From Flavobacteriaceae bacterium (GTDB lineage: Bacteria; Bacteroidota; Bacteroidia; Flavobacteriales; Flavobacteriaceae): a DNA stretch of 7,284 nucleotides. The notes beneath the pieces were generated by a model. That model searched no databases. It had not been told where the DNA came from and saw only the letters and a program-made list of their open reading frames with translations. Below, in pieces: positions 1 through 6,206 of the stretch. Position numbers and translations under genes: made by a program. The DNA lies in assembly GCA_029245825.1 (NCBI GenBank), contig JAQWON010000063.1, positions 1 to 7,284 on the forward strand, in the 5' to 3' direction. The first letter of the stretch is position 1. The number at the start of each line of letters is the position of its first letter.

Positions 1-72
1 ATGAATATTGCTATTAATTTTAACCATGATGAAAATATTGTTTGAAGTCCAAATTCTTATTAATTTTACTTT

Positions 73-573
73 GTGAATAATAAAAGGAGGAAATTTCTAA
101 CAGAGGCTTGCCCTAATATTGTTTTCGCACTATTTGGTCTCTCCTACCTTGAAGCTTGCTCATCAGCGAAAGATGATGAGCAGAATATGCAAGTTAACAA
201 CAACAATAATACATCTCCCGGTGAATCTTCTGGACTAACTACACAGGGCAATAACGTTAATATTGATCTTTCTAACGGAAATTTTACATCACTTGAGAGT
301 ATCGGTGGAAACATTAATGTTATATCAGTTGGACTTTTACTTCTTAAAACAGGCGAAAACCAGGTATTAGCTTTTGATAATTGTTGTCCCCATCAAGGCA
401 GTAGACAATCTTGGTCTTTTTCAGAAAATAAATGGACTTGCTCTTCTCATGGAAACTCCTATGGCATAGATGGTGAGGATGTTGTAAGTTGTGATTCAAA
501 TTCTAGAAGTGGTGGATTAAAGAGTTATCCTACAAGTATTGAAGGAAATATTTTAACTGTTAATAAAGGTTAA
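73..573 (+). CDS. Rieske [2Fe-2S] lipoprotein with Tat-like signal
   Basis: Predicted exported Rieske-type electron carrier of 166 residues. The N-terminus carries a twin-arginine-like motif (KRRKFLT, residues 4-10), a hydrophobic stretch and a lipobox LEAC ending at Cys29, so it is probably exported folded through Tat and lipid-anchored. Tat export fits a protein that receives its Fe-S cluster in the cytoplasm. An Asn/Ser/Gly-rich linker (about 31-60) leads to the Rieske fold. The cluster ligands are C105-P-H107 and C123-S-S-H126, with 15 residues between H107 and C123, matching CxH-x15-17-CxxH. The extra disulfide cysteines of bc1-type Rieske proteins are absent at their usual places (Ser110 and Ser125 there), but Cys104 and Cys140 remain. 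The start is GTG: an in-frame TAA at 61-63 bars an earlier one and the next Met lies beyond the signal. The stop overlaps the next ATG (TAATG), implying translational coupling. The electron partner is unknown. Confidence 0.88.
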   Translation: MNNKRRKFLTEACPNIVFALFGLSYLEACSSAKDDEQNMQVNNNNNTSPGESSGLTTQGNNVNIDLSNGNFTSLESIGGNINVISVGLLLLKTGENQVLAFDNCCPHQGSRQSWSFSENKWTCSSHGNSYGIDGEDVVSCDSNSRSGGLKSYPTSIEGNILTVNKG

Positions 574-1181
574 TGAAGACCTTACCAAATTATTTACTTG
601 TCTTTGTTTTCTCTATTCAAATTATTCATTCTCAGGACAGTGAACTTCTATTTGATTCATTAAGATCTGAAACCAATACTGAGATTAATCTTCTTCCAGA
701 AAGAATTTTTTTCAGCCAAAAAGTTTTATGGGGAAAAAAAGGCTTATTTCGTTTGACAGGAATTTCTAAACTTTCGGCTGAGGGTCGACAAAAAGAAATT
801 AAAATTAGAAGGTTTATGCTAAAATCCCATGAAGTGATAGGTTACGCAACTTTTGCCGGGATGATAGCCCAAGGGGTTATTGGAGGAAAATTATACAATG
901 GAGAAAATGATCTTTATAAAACACATAAAAATCTAGGAAACGCTGTTACAGCGTCCTATTTTACAGGAGCTGTATTGTCACTATTCGCTCCTCCTCCATT
1001 AGTAAATAAAAAAGTTAAGGGATTGAATTCAATAAAAGCTCATAAAATACTAGCTAGTTTGCATTTCCCAGCAATGGTAACCACTAAAGTATTATCAGAT
1101 AAGGATGCTGATGCGCATAAAATTGCAGCTTATACTGCTGTTATAAGTTACGCTACTGCTATAATTGTTTTTAAATTTTAA
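573..1181 (+). CDS. Four-helix membrane protein, cytochrome b561-like histidine pattern
   Basis: Membrane protein of 202 residues that I do not recognise as a named family. It has an N-terminal hydrophobic signal or anchor (about 6-20), a soluble stretch (21-80), then four helices at about 86-106, 118-139, 157-174 and 182-200. Each helix begins with a histidine: H86, H118, H157 (plus H164) and H182. In a four-helix antiparallel bundle, H86 with H157/H164 lies on one side and H118 with H182 on the other. That is the bis-histidine layout of the two-heme cytochrome b561 core (helices 1/3 and 2/4). By inference it is a b-type cytochrome moving electrons across the membrane between a quinol or reductant and the neighbouring Rieske protein. 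Position next to yceI recalls the E. coli yceJ (b561)-yceI pair. It overlaps both neighbours by one base. The positively charged loops before helix 1 and between helices 2 and 3 fit poorly with a cleaved signal peptide. Heme binding is not proven. Confidence 0.75.
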   Translation: MKTLPNYLLVFVFSIQIIHSQDSELLFDSLRSETNTEINLLPERIFFSQKVLWGKKGLFRLTGISKLSAEGRQKEIKIRRFMLKSHEVIGYATFAGMIAQGVIGGKLYNGENDLYKTHKNLGNAVTASYFTGAVLSLFAPPPLVNKKVKGLNSIKAHKILASLHFPAMVTTKVLSDKDADAHKIAAYTAVISYATAIIVFKF

Positions 1182-1732
1182 TGAAAAAATTATTAGTTCT
1201 TTTTATCGCACTTCAATTTAACTTGGTTTTAGGTCAATTAAATTCTACTGATGAGAGATGGACTATAAATAAAAATTCATCTGAAATTCTTTACATAGGA
1301 AAGCATTTCCTTCATGATTGGTCTGGTAAGAATAATAACATTAACGGTTTATTATTAATTAATCAAGCCTCAAATGGGATCAATAAAATTGCTGTTTTAT
1401 TATATGTAAAAGATTTTGATAGTGGTAATTCAAATAGAGACTCCCACTCACTTGAAGTTTTAAATGCTCTGAAATTTCCTGAAATTCGTTTTTACAGTGA
1501 AAATATTATTAGTGATAATGACTCAATCACTTTTAAAGGAAATTTAGAATTTCATGGAAAAACTATAAGTAAAGACATCCTAACTGTGGTAAATAGAAAG
1601 AATAATAAAATTCAATTAGACGGCAATTTCAAAATTTCCCTAAATGAGTTTGGTATAAAGGCACCTTCGTTTATGCTAGCTGAAATGGAGGATTTAATCG
1701 ATTTATCTTTCTCTCTAGAGTTTGTAAAATAA
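1181..1732 (+). CDS. YceI-family secreted lipocalin-like protein
   Basis: Secreted protein of 183 residues with a Sec signal peptide (residues 1-18, LVLG then Gln19) and a YceI-like domain filling the rest. YceI proteins form an eight-stranded barrel like lipocalins and bind polyisoprenoid chains such as octaprenyl-type lipids; several are periplasmic. Family-like segments are KHFLHDW (41-47), the stretch around LKFPEIRFYSENI (97-109), FKGNLEFHGKTI (118-129) and the C-terminal FGIKAPSFML (157-166), which runs into an acidic turn and the last strand. The length is typical of the family. The ATG overlaps the TAA of the upstream b561-like gene, so the three genes probably form one transcript. 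It may carry or shield a quinone or isoprenoid for the Rieske/b561 pair, which is inference from context. It ends one base from the convergent gene on the other strand. Confidence 0.85.
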   Translation: MKKLLVLFIALQFNLVLGQLNSTDERWTINKNSSEILYIGKHFLHDWSGKNNNINGLLLINQASNGINKIAVLLYVKDFDSGNSNRDSHSLEVLNALKFPEIRFYSENIISDNDSITFKGNLEFHGKTISKDILTVVNRKNNKIQLDGNFKISLNEFGIKAPSFMLAEMEDLIDLSFSLEFVK

Positions 1733-1754
1733 ATTAACGTCTAGAATTTATTTT
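1726..1754. terminator. Candidate bidirectional terminator over convergent stops
   Basis: A perfect 10-base inverted repeat, AAAATAAATT (1726-1735) and AATTTATTTT (1745-1754), surrounds a 9-base loop. It covers the stop codons of both convergent genes (TAA at 1730-1732 on + and at 1736-1734 on -). Each strand would make a hairpin whose 3' arm is U-rich, and on the + strand the U-run reaches 1755. The stem has only A-T pairs, so its stability is doubtful. Position supports a shared terminator; chance in AT-rich DNA is the alternative. Confidence 0.35.
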
Positions 1755-2477
1755 TGCCAAAAGACGCAGAATTTCAAGATATAACCATATTAGGGTAACA
1801 AGAAGTCCAAAAGCTCCATACCATTCCATATACTTGGGAGCTCCTTTCTCAGAACCTTCTTCAATAAAATCAAAATCCAATACTAAATTCAATGATGCGA
1901 TTATGACGACAAAAACGCTAAACCCTATACTCATTAGTGAAGCATTATTTGGATCCATTATGCTCATACCTGATCCAAAAAATCCCATTATGAAGCTAAT
2001 CAGGTAAATCAAAAATATTCCTCCTGTAGCAGCAACAACACCTAATTTAAAATTTTCTGTTGCTTTAATTAAACCTGATTTGTATGCCATAAGTAAAGAC
2101 AGTAGTATACCAACAGTCAAAAAAATAGCATTGGTGACAATGCCTTCATACATACTATTGTACAAAAATGAAATACCGCCCAATAAAACTCCTTCAACTG
2201 CAGCATAAATTGGAACGGTAATTGGAGACCACTCCTTTTTAAAAACTGTTACTAGTGCAATTATAAAACCTACAATGGCACATCCAATAATTAGTCCAGA
2301 GCTTACCGAATTAAATGATAAGTATCCACATCCCACTAATATGAATAGCGATATGGCAGTTTTATTTACAGTTCCATCAATTGTCATGGTATTACCAGAC
2401 AAGGCATTGGATTTAAATGTACTTTTTGATAAAACTGGATTTCCTGATCTTAGCGATAAATGTCTGTTCATTTGCAT
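1734..2477 (-). CDS. Bax inhibitor-1/YccA-family membrane protein
   Basis: Integral inner-membrane protein of 247 residues in the Bax inhibitor-1/YccA superfamily, most like the bacterial YccA-type branch that starts with a short soluble segment containing SGNPVLSK (11-18). Seven hydrophobic helices lie at about 38-56, 60-80, 85-105, 112-131, 139-158, 181-201 and 219-240. The signature is LVLDFDFIEEG at the end of helix 6 followed by YMEWYGAFGLL and LYLEILRLL in helix 7. Known relatives include a pH-gated calcium leak channel (B. subtilis YetJ) and a modulator of the FtsH protease (E. coli YccA); which role applies here is unknown. Asp201/Asp203 and Glu236 are candidates for the acidic gate, with Glu where YetJ has Asp. 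I use the ATG at 2477, preceded by GGAAAAAAT; a TTG at 2498 is in frame but adds residues unlike the family, and the ATG at 2471 is also possible. It lies 34 bases downstream of a small membrane-protein gene. Confidence 0.85.
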   Translation of the reverse strand: MQMNRHLSLRSGNPVLSKSTFKSNALSGNTMTIDGTVNKTAISLFILVGCGYLSFNSVSSGLIIGCAIVGFIIALVTVFKKEWSPITVPIYAAVEGVLLGGISFLYNSMYEGIVTNAIFLTVGILLSLLMAYKSGLIKATENFKLGVVAATGGIFLIYLISFIMGFFGSGMSIMDPNNASLMSIGFSVFVVIIASLNLVLDFDFIEEGSEKGAPKYMEWYGAFGLLVTLIWLYLEILRLLAKINSRR

Positions 2478-2511
2478 ATTTTTTCCAAAATTATGCAAAC
2501 CTTATAAAATT

Positions 2512-2688
2512 TCATAGAAACTTCTGGTAATTTGATACAAAAAAGAAGTAAAACAAAAGAATTAATATGAATACAATTCTGGAAATGTGTACAACTCTAT
2601 CAGACATATTAGGGAAAAGTTTTTTTCCAAAAATTCGCCATATCGCATAGACAAGGATAATTCCTATAACGACAATATCTGTTCTCAT
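2512..2688 (-). CDS. Small two-helix membrane protein, 58 aa
   Basis: A short open frame from ATG (2688-2686) to TGA (2514-2512) encodes 58 residues and fills most of the gap upstream of the Bax inhibitor-like gene. It reads MRTDIVVIGI at the start and SNYQKFL at the end. Two strongly hydrophobic segments (about 4-20 and 35-51) flank a short loop rich in Lys/Arg (R18, K22, K23, R31, R37). By the positive-inside rule this gives a hairpin with the loop in the cytoplasm and both ends outside. Codon choice looks like its neighbours. It is co-oriented with the Bax inhibitor-like gene 34 bases downstream, so the two probably share a transcript, and the protein might be a partner or regulator of it. 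I recognise no family. Its reality rests on the clean membrane-hairpin pattern and on the otherwise empty gap. Confidence 0.6.
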   Translation of the reverse strand: MRTDIVVIGIILVYAIWRIFGKKLFPNMSDRVVHISRIVFILILLFYFFFVSNYQKFL

Positions 2689-2762
2689 TTTTACAATTAT
2701 AACAAAAGCTATATAAAACTAATATAATATTTATTTAATTAGCGATTATAAAGTTTAAAATG

Positions 2763-2776
2763 TATATATATATATA
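2763..2776. repeat. (TA)7 dinucleotide tract
   Basis: Seven uninterrupted TA units run directly into TTTG and so form part of a promoter-like box (2773-2780). Dinucleotide runs of this kind can change length by replication slippage. Here such a change would alter the distance between the -7 box and any upstream element. An ATG at 2760 opens a frame through the tract (YIYIY), which does not look like real protein. Confidence 0.7.
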
Positions 2777-2780
2777 TTTG
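2773..2780 (+). promoter_or_regulatory. Bacteroidota-type -7 box TATATTTG
   Basis: TATATTTG matches the TAnnTTTG -7 consensus of the primary sigma factor of Bacteroidota. It lies 15 bases before the ATG at 2796, so transcription would start near 2786-2788 with a very short leader. No convincing TTG -33 element is seen at the usual distance; the sequence near 2750 reads AAGTTTAAAA. It would drive the Kazal lipoprotein gene and probably the acylase behind it. Confidence 0.45.
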
Positions 2781-2795
2781 GATAATATTTTAAAA

Positions 2796-3011
2796 ATGTC
2801 CAGAGTCATTCTATTTTCTTGCTTATTAATTTGTCTAGTAAGTTGTGAAAAAGAATCAGAAGTCTGTATAGATGAAGCTAAAATTGATGAGCAAGCACTT
2901 TGTATTGAAATTTACCAACCAGTTTGCGGATGTGACTCTAAAACTTATAGCAACACTTGTTATGCTGAAATTGTAGGAGTTACCTCATGGGAAGATGGAG
3001 AATGTATATAA
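2796..3011 (+). CDS. Kazal-type serine protease inhibitor lipoprotein
   Basis: Small exported lipoprotein of 71 residues. A hydrophobic signal (about 4-14) ends in a lipobox LVSC with Cys17. The rest is one Kazal-like domain with six cysteines at 24, 36, 44, 46, 55 and 70, the hallmark PVCGCDSKTYSNTC (42-55) and a closing WEDGEC. Kazal domains are disulfide-bonded inhibitors that present a loop to serine proteases; the residue after the second Cys sets specificity (here CIEIYQPVC, so the exposed loop is Ile/Glu/Ile). The domain is shorter between its first cysteines than some eukaryotic forms. The target protease is unknown; defence against proteases of other organisms or of the cell itself is inference. 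I choose the ATG at 2796 because an earlier ATG at 2760 would encode YIYIY-type residues from a TA repeat ahead of the signal and would lie upstream of the -7 box. The acylase gene follows after 10 bases. Confidence 0.85.
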   Translation: MSRVILFSCLLICLVSCEKESEVCIDEAKIDEQALCIEIYQPVCGCDSKTYSNTCYAEIVGVTSWEDGECI

Positions 3012-3021
3012 TCGATTTTAA

Positions 3022-5079
3022 ATGAAATTTAACTTTATAATAATATTAATTTTTGGAATCTCTTTTTCATCGATTTCACAGATTGATCCTAATGATATTG
3101 AGATAGTCAGAGACTCGTTCGGTGTGCCTCATATTTATGCTAAAACAGATGCTCAGGTAGCATATGGATTAGCATGGGCACATGCAGAAGATGACTTTGA
3201 AACAATTCAATATGCATATTTGGCTGGAAATGGTTTACTTGGGCACTATCTTGGTAAAGATGGTATTGGCGCTGATTTCCTGGCTAGTTTTATTGGAAGC
3301 GAAGAATTATATAAAAAGAAATTTGATTCCGATATAAGTCCTGAATATTTGAGGGTGTTAGAGGGTTATTCTGCTGGTCTTAATAGCTATGCAAAACACA
3401 ATCCTGATGAAGTTTTATCTTCAAAGTTATTTCCGGTTACACCTAAGAAAATGATGAAATATGGTCAATTACAACTCTTTATGTCATCAAGAGGAGATTA
3501 TTGGGTGAGCCGTATTTTAAATAACAATTTAGATTTTGATCCAATCAATCAAACTCCAATAGGCTCAAATACTTTTGCTTTTAATAGCCAAAAAACAACT
3601 GATGGAAATATATACTTAGCGATTAACACTCACCAACCTCTTGATGGTCCAGTTTCATGGTATGAAGCACACCTTTGTAGTGAAGAAGGAACCAATATAT
3701 TAGGAGCCTTATTTGCTGGAAGTCCTAGTATTTTAATTGGAGTAAATGAAAATCTGGGTTGGGCACATACAGTAAATTTACCTGATAAAACAGATGTTTT
3801 TGTTTTGGAAATGCATCCGGAAAAAAAATTAAAATATCGAGTTGATGATCAGTACCTTGATTTGGAAGTACACAAAGCTAAATTGACATTGAAGATCTTA
3901 GGAATTCCAATAGGAATCAAAAAAAAGTATTATAAAAGTGTTTATGGTCCAACATTAAAAACAGATCAAGGTTTTTTTTCTATTCGCACACCTGCTCTAT
4001 TTGAAATAAGAGCTCTTGAGCAGTGGTGGAGAATGAACAAAGCCAAGAATTTTTCAGAGTTTTATGACATACTTAAAATGAAAGCGCTCCCAGGATATAA
4101 TATTGGATATGCAGATAAGAATGACACGATTTTTTATATTTCAAATGGCTTGATTCCTAAAAGAGCAGCTGGATATAATTGGAAAGGTGTTGTTCAAGGA
4201 AACACAATGGATAATTTATGGGAAGAGACCTATGATATTGAGGATTTGCCTCAGGTAATACAGCCAAAATCAGGTTATTTTTACAATGCAAATCATACTC
4301 CTTTTAAATCTACTGATTCTCTTGAAAATCCCCCATCAGATAATTTTTCTAAGGATATGGGTTTTGAAGAATATGATAATAATAGATCTACGAGATTAAA
4401 ACAACTTATAGATGGTTATGATTTAATAAGTTATTCTGATTTTAAGCGAATTAAATATGATACTAAATTCCCAGAAAAATTTAATTATTCTTTTATGAAT
4501 ATTGACTCACTGTTTTTAATTGACCAAGACAAATATCCTAATCTAAAATCAATAATTAAAGAAATACAAGAATGGGATAGAGAAACTCATGCAAACTCAT
4601 ATGGAGCAGGTGCTTATGGTATTTTGTATTCTTATTTAAGGAAATATTATAATAAATTACAAATGCCTAAAATTTTCACTGAAGAGTATCTTATTGAGGG
4701 ACTTAAAGAAACAAAAAATCATATGCTAAAGTATTTTGGGAAAACAAGGGTAATGCTCGGTGAATATCAAAAACTGGTTAGAGGGAATAAAGAATTACCT
4801 TCTTTTGGTTTACCTGATGTGATTACTGCCATGACTTCAAGAAAGTATAAGGAAGGAAAAGTTAGGGTTGTGAGCGGTGAATCTTATATAGAATTAGTAA
4901 AGTTTACAGATTCAGGTCCAGAAATAGAATCTATAATTTCTTATGGAAGTTCTGATAAAAAAGATTCTGAACATTATTCAGATCAAATGGAATTATACCT
5001 TTCATTTAAAACTAAAAAAATGACACTGGATAAGGGTAAAGTTTATGAAAATGCTAAAGACATTTACTCGCCTAAATAA
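3022..5079 (+). CDS. Secreted penicillin-acylase-family Ntn hydrolase
   Basis: Exported N-terminal-nucleophile amidohydrolase of the penicillin acylase family, 685 residues including a signal peptide (about 1-19, SIS then Gln20). It should mature by self-cleavage before Ser182 (motif GSNTFAF, 181-187) into an alpha chain and a beta chain. Counting Ser182 as beta1, His204 is beta23 and Val251 is beta70, the spacing of PvdQ-type AHL acylases and cephalosporin acylases. Asn422/Asn424 in YNANHTPF (421-428) are candidates for the catalytic Asn. Other family-like segments are DSFGVPHIYA (31-40), AYGLAWAHAEDDFE (47-60), WYEAHL (213-218) and GWAHTVN (246-252). The family cleaves amides of penicillins, acyl-homoserine lactones or lipopeptides; the substrate here cannot be read from sequence. 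It lies 10 bases behind the Kazal gene, likely co-transcribed, and ends one base from convergent bshA. Confidence 0.9.
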   Translation: MKFNFIIILIFGISFSSISQIDPNDIEIVRDSFGVPHIYAKTDAQVAYGLAWAHAEDDFETIQYAYLAGNGLLGHYLGKDGIGADFLASFIGSEELYKKKFDSDISPEYLRVLEGYSAGLNSYAKHNPDEVLSSKLFPVTPKKMMKYGQLQLFMSSRGDYWVSRILNNNLDFDPINQTPIGSNTFAFNSQKTTDGNIYLAINTHQPLDGPVSWYEAHLCSEEGTNILGALFAGSPSILIGVNENLGWAHTVNLPDKTDVFVLEMHPEKKLKYRVDDQYLDLEVHKAKLTLKILGIPIGIKKKYYKSVYGPTLKTDQGFFSIRTPALFEIRALEQWWRMNKAKNFSEFYDILKMKALPGYNIGYADKNDTIFYISNGLIPKRAAGYNWKGVVQGNTMDNLWEETYDIEDLPQVIQPKSGYFYNANHTPFKSTDSLENPPSDNFSKDMGFEEYDNNRSTRLKQLIDGYDLISYSDFKRIKYDTKFPEKFNYSFMNIDSLFLIDQDKYPNLKSIIKEIQEWDRETHANSYGAGAYGILYSYLRKYYNKLQMPKIFTEEYLIEGLKETKNHMLKYFGKTRVMLGEYQKLVRGNKELPSFGLPDVITAMTSRKYKEGKVRVVSGESYIELVKFTDSGPEIESIISYGSSDKKDSEHYSDQMELYLSFKTKKMTLDKGKVYENAKDIYSPK

Positions 5080-5080
5080 A

Positions 5081-6205
5081 CTATAAATTAATTGCTTTTT
5101 TATAAATACTTATATACTTGGGAAGTATTTTTTTAATATCAAAGCTTCTTGCCCTTTTAAAGGCATTCTCTTTAAATTCTGCATGTTTATTTTGATCTGA
5201 TAAAATTTCAAAACTTCTTTTTGCCATGGCATTAATATCACCTATGGGGCAAAGAAAACCTGAAACGCTATTCTCAACTACCTCAGAAAGACCACCAGCA
5301 GCACTACAAACTACTGGGACTTTGTGAACCATTGCTTCTAGTGCAGCAAGACCAAAGCTTTCTTGTTCAGATGGAAGTAGAAATAAGTCAGTAAAACAAA
5401 GGATTTTATCTATTTCATTACTATTGCCAAGAAAAACAACATTTTTATTTATTTTATGTTTATTTACATATTTAAGAGCTTTCTCTTTATCGGGACCATC
5501 CCCTATCATTATCAACCTAACATTTAATTTACTTCTTATTTTTTTAAAAACCCTCAACACATCCATCACTCGTTTTAAAGGCCTAAAATTGCTTATATGA
5601 GTAATTATTATTTCACCTTTTTTTGCTATAAAACTCCTCTCGCAAGGCTCAGATTTATCTTCATATTTTGTAAAATCTATAAAATTTGGAATAACAGTTA
5701 TCTCTTTATTAATATCAAAAAACTTTAAAGTGTCATTTTTTAAACTTTCTGATACGGTTGTTATATAATCTGAATTGTTAATGCTGAAATTTACAGACTG
5801 CTTGTAGACCGGAAGATTACCTACAAGAGTTATATCCGTACCGTGTAAAGTAGTTATTATGGGGACTTTAAATCCTTGCTCTTGTAACATTTTTTGGGCC
5901 ATGTATGCCGCGTATGCATGAGGAATTGCATAATGAACATGCATTAATTCAATTTTAAACCTCTTAATAACTTCTACTAATTTATTTGATAATGCTAATT
6001 CATATGGTTCATATTTAAAGAGATCATATTTTGGAATAACAACTTCATGAAAATTGACAAAAGGATTTATACTTTCTAATCTAACAGGTTGCTTATAAGT
6101 AATAAAATGCACTTCATTTTTTTCTTTTGATAATGATAGACCAAGTTCAGTAGCAATTACTCCACTTCCGCCAAAGGTTGGATAACAAACTATTGCAATT
6201 TTCAT
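5081..6205 (-). CDS. bshA: N-acetyl-alpha-D-glucosaminyl L-malate synthase
   Basis: Cytoplasmic GT4-family (GT-B fold) glycosyltransferase of 374 residues. It joins GlcNAc from UDP-GlcNAc to L-malate, the first step of bacillithiol synthesis, the low-molecular-weight thiol of many Bacteroidota and Firmicutes. Visible motifs are the N-terminal CYPTFGGSGV (7-16), close to known BshA starts, MHVHYAIPHAYAA (88-100), LHGTD (120-124), the phosphate-binding SNFRPLKR (205-212), GDGPD (235-239) and the E-x7-E motif Glu282 to Glu290 in EQESFGLAALE, followed by the Gly-rich AAGGLSEVV. The length is that of the family and no key motif is missing. The ATG at 6205 follows the TAA of the upstream hydrolase by one base, so it is almost certainly read from the same transcript. 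BshB and BshC are not in the window. Confidence 0.93.
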   Translation of the reverse strand: MKIAIVCYPTFGGSGVIATELGLSLSKEKNEVHFITYKQPVRLESINPFVNFHEVVIPKYDLFKYEPYELALSNKLVEVIKRFKIELMHVHYAIPHAYAAYMAQKMLQEQGFKVPIITTLHGTDITLVGNLPVYKQSVNFSINNSDYITTVSESLKNDTLKFFDINKEITVIPNFIDFTKYEDKSEPCERSFIAKKGEIIITHISNFRPLKRVMDVLRVFKKIRSKLNVRLIMIGDGPDKEKALKYVNKHKINKNVVFLGNSNEIDKILCFTDLFLLPSEQESFGLAALEAMVHKVPVVCSAAGGLSEVVENSVSGFLCPIGDINAMAKRSFEILSDQNKHAEFKENAFKRARSFDIKKILPKYISIYKKAINL

Positions 6206-6206
6206 T

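Noticed and set aside
36..44. TATTGTTTG as a promoter -7 box for the Rieske operon
   Set aside because: It has three rather than two bases between TA and TTTG, and the nearest TTG (8-10) is too far upstream.
1..45. Open frame ending in TGA at 43-45 that could be the 3' end of an upstream gene
   Set aside because: Fifteen codons at a window edge are too short to tell from chance, and no family signal is seen.
26..76. 16-codon frame (MMKILFEVQ...) whose TGA overlaps the GTG of the Rieske gene, a possible coupled leader
   Set aside because: Too short and without any supporting feature; frames of this length are common by chance.
2275..2517. Open frame of 80 codons on the + strand
   Set aside because: It lies antisense to the Bax inhibitor-like gene start, has no recognisable domain or signal, and is explained as a shadow of the real - strand gene.
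2611..2628. GGAAAA/TTTTCC inverted repeat resembling a terminator
   Set aside because: It lies inside the small membrane-protein frame where it encodes FGKKLFP, and is not at a gene end.
2703..2711. TAGCTTTTG on the - strand as promoter of the small membrane-protein gene
   Set aside because: Its distance to the ATG is plausible but the spacer is one base too long for TAnnTTTG and no -33 TTG is seen.
5082..5103. TATAAA/TTTATA arms near the acylase-bshA convergent junction as a terminator
   Set aside because: Six A-T pairs with a long loop are expected by chance in such AT-rich sequence.
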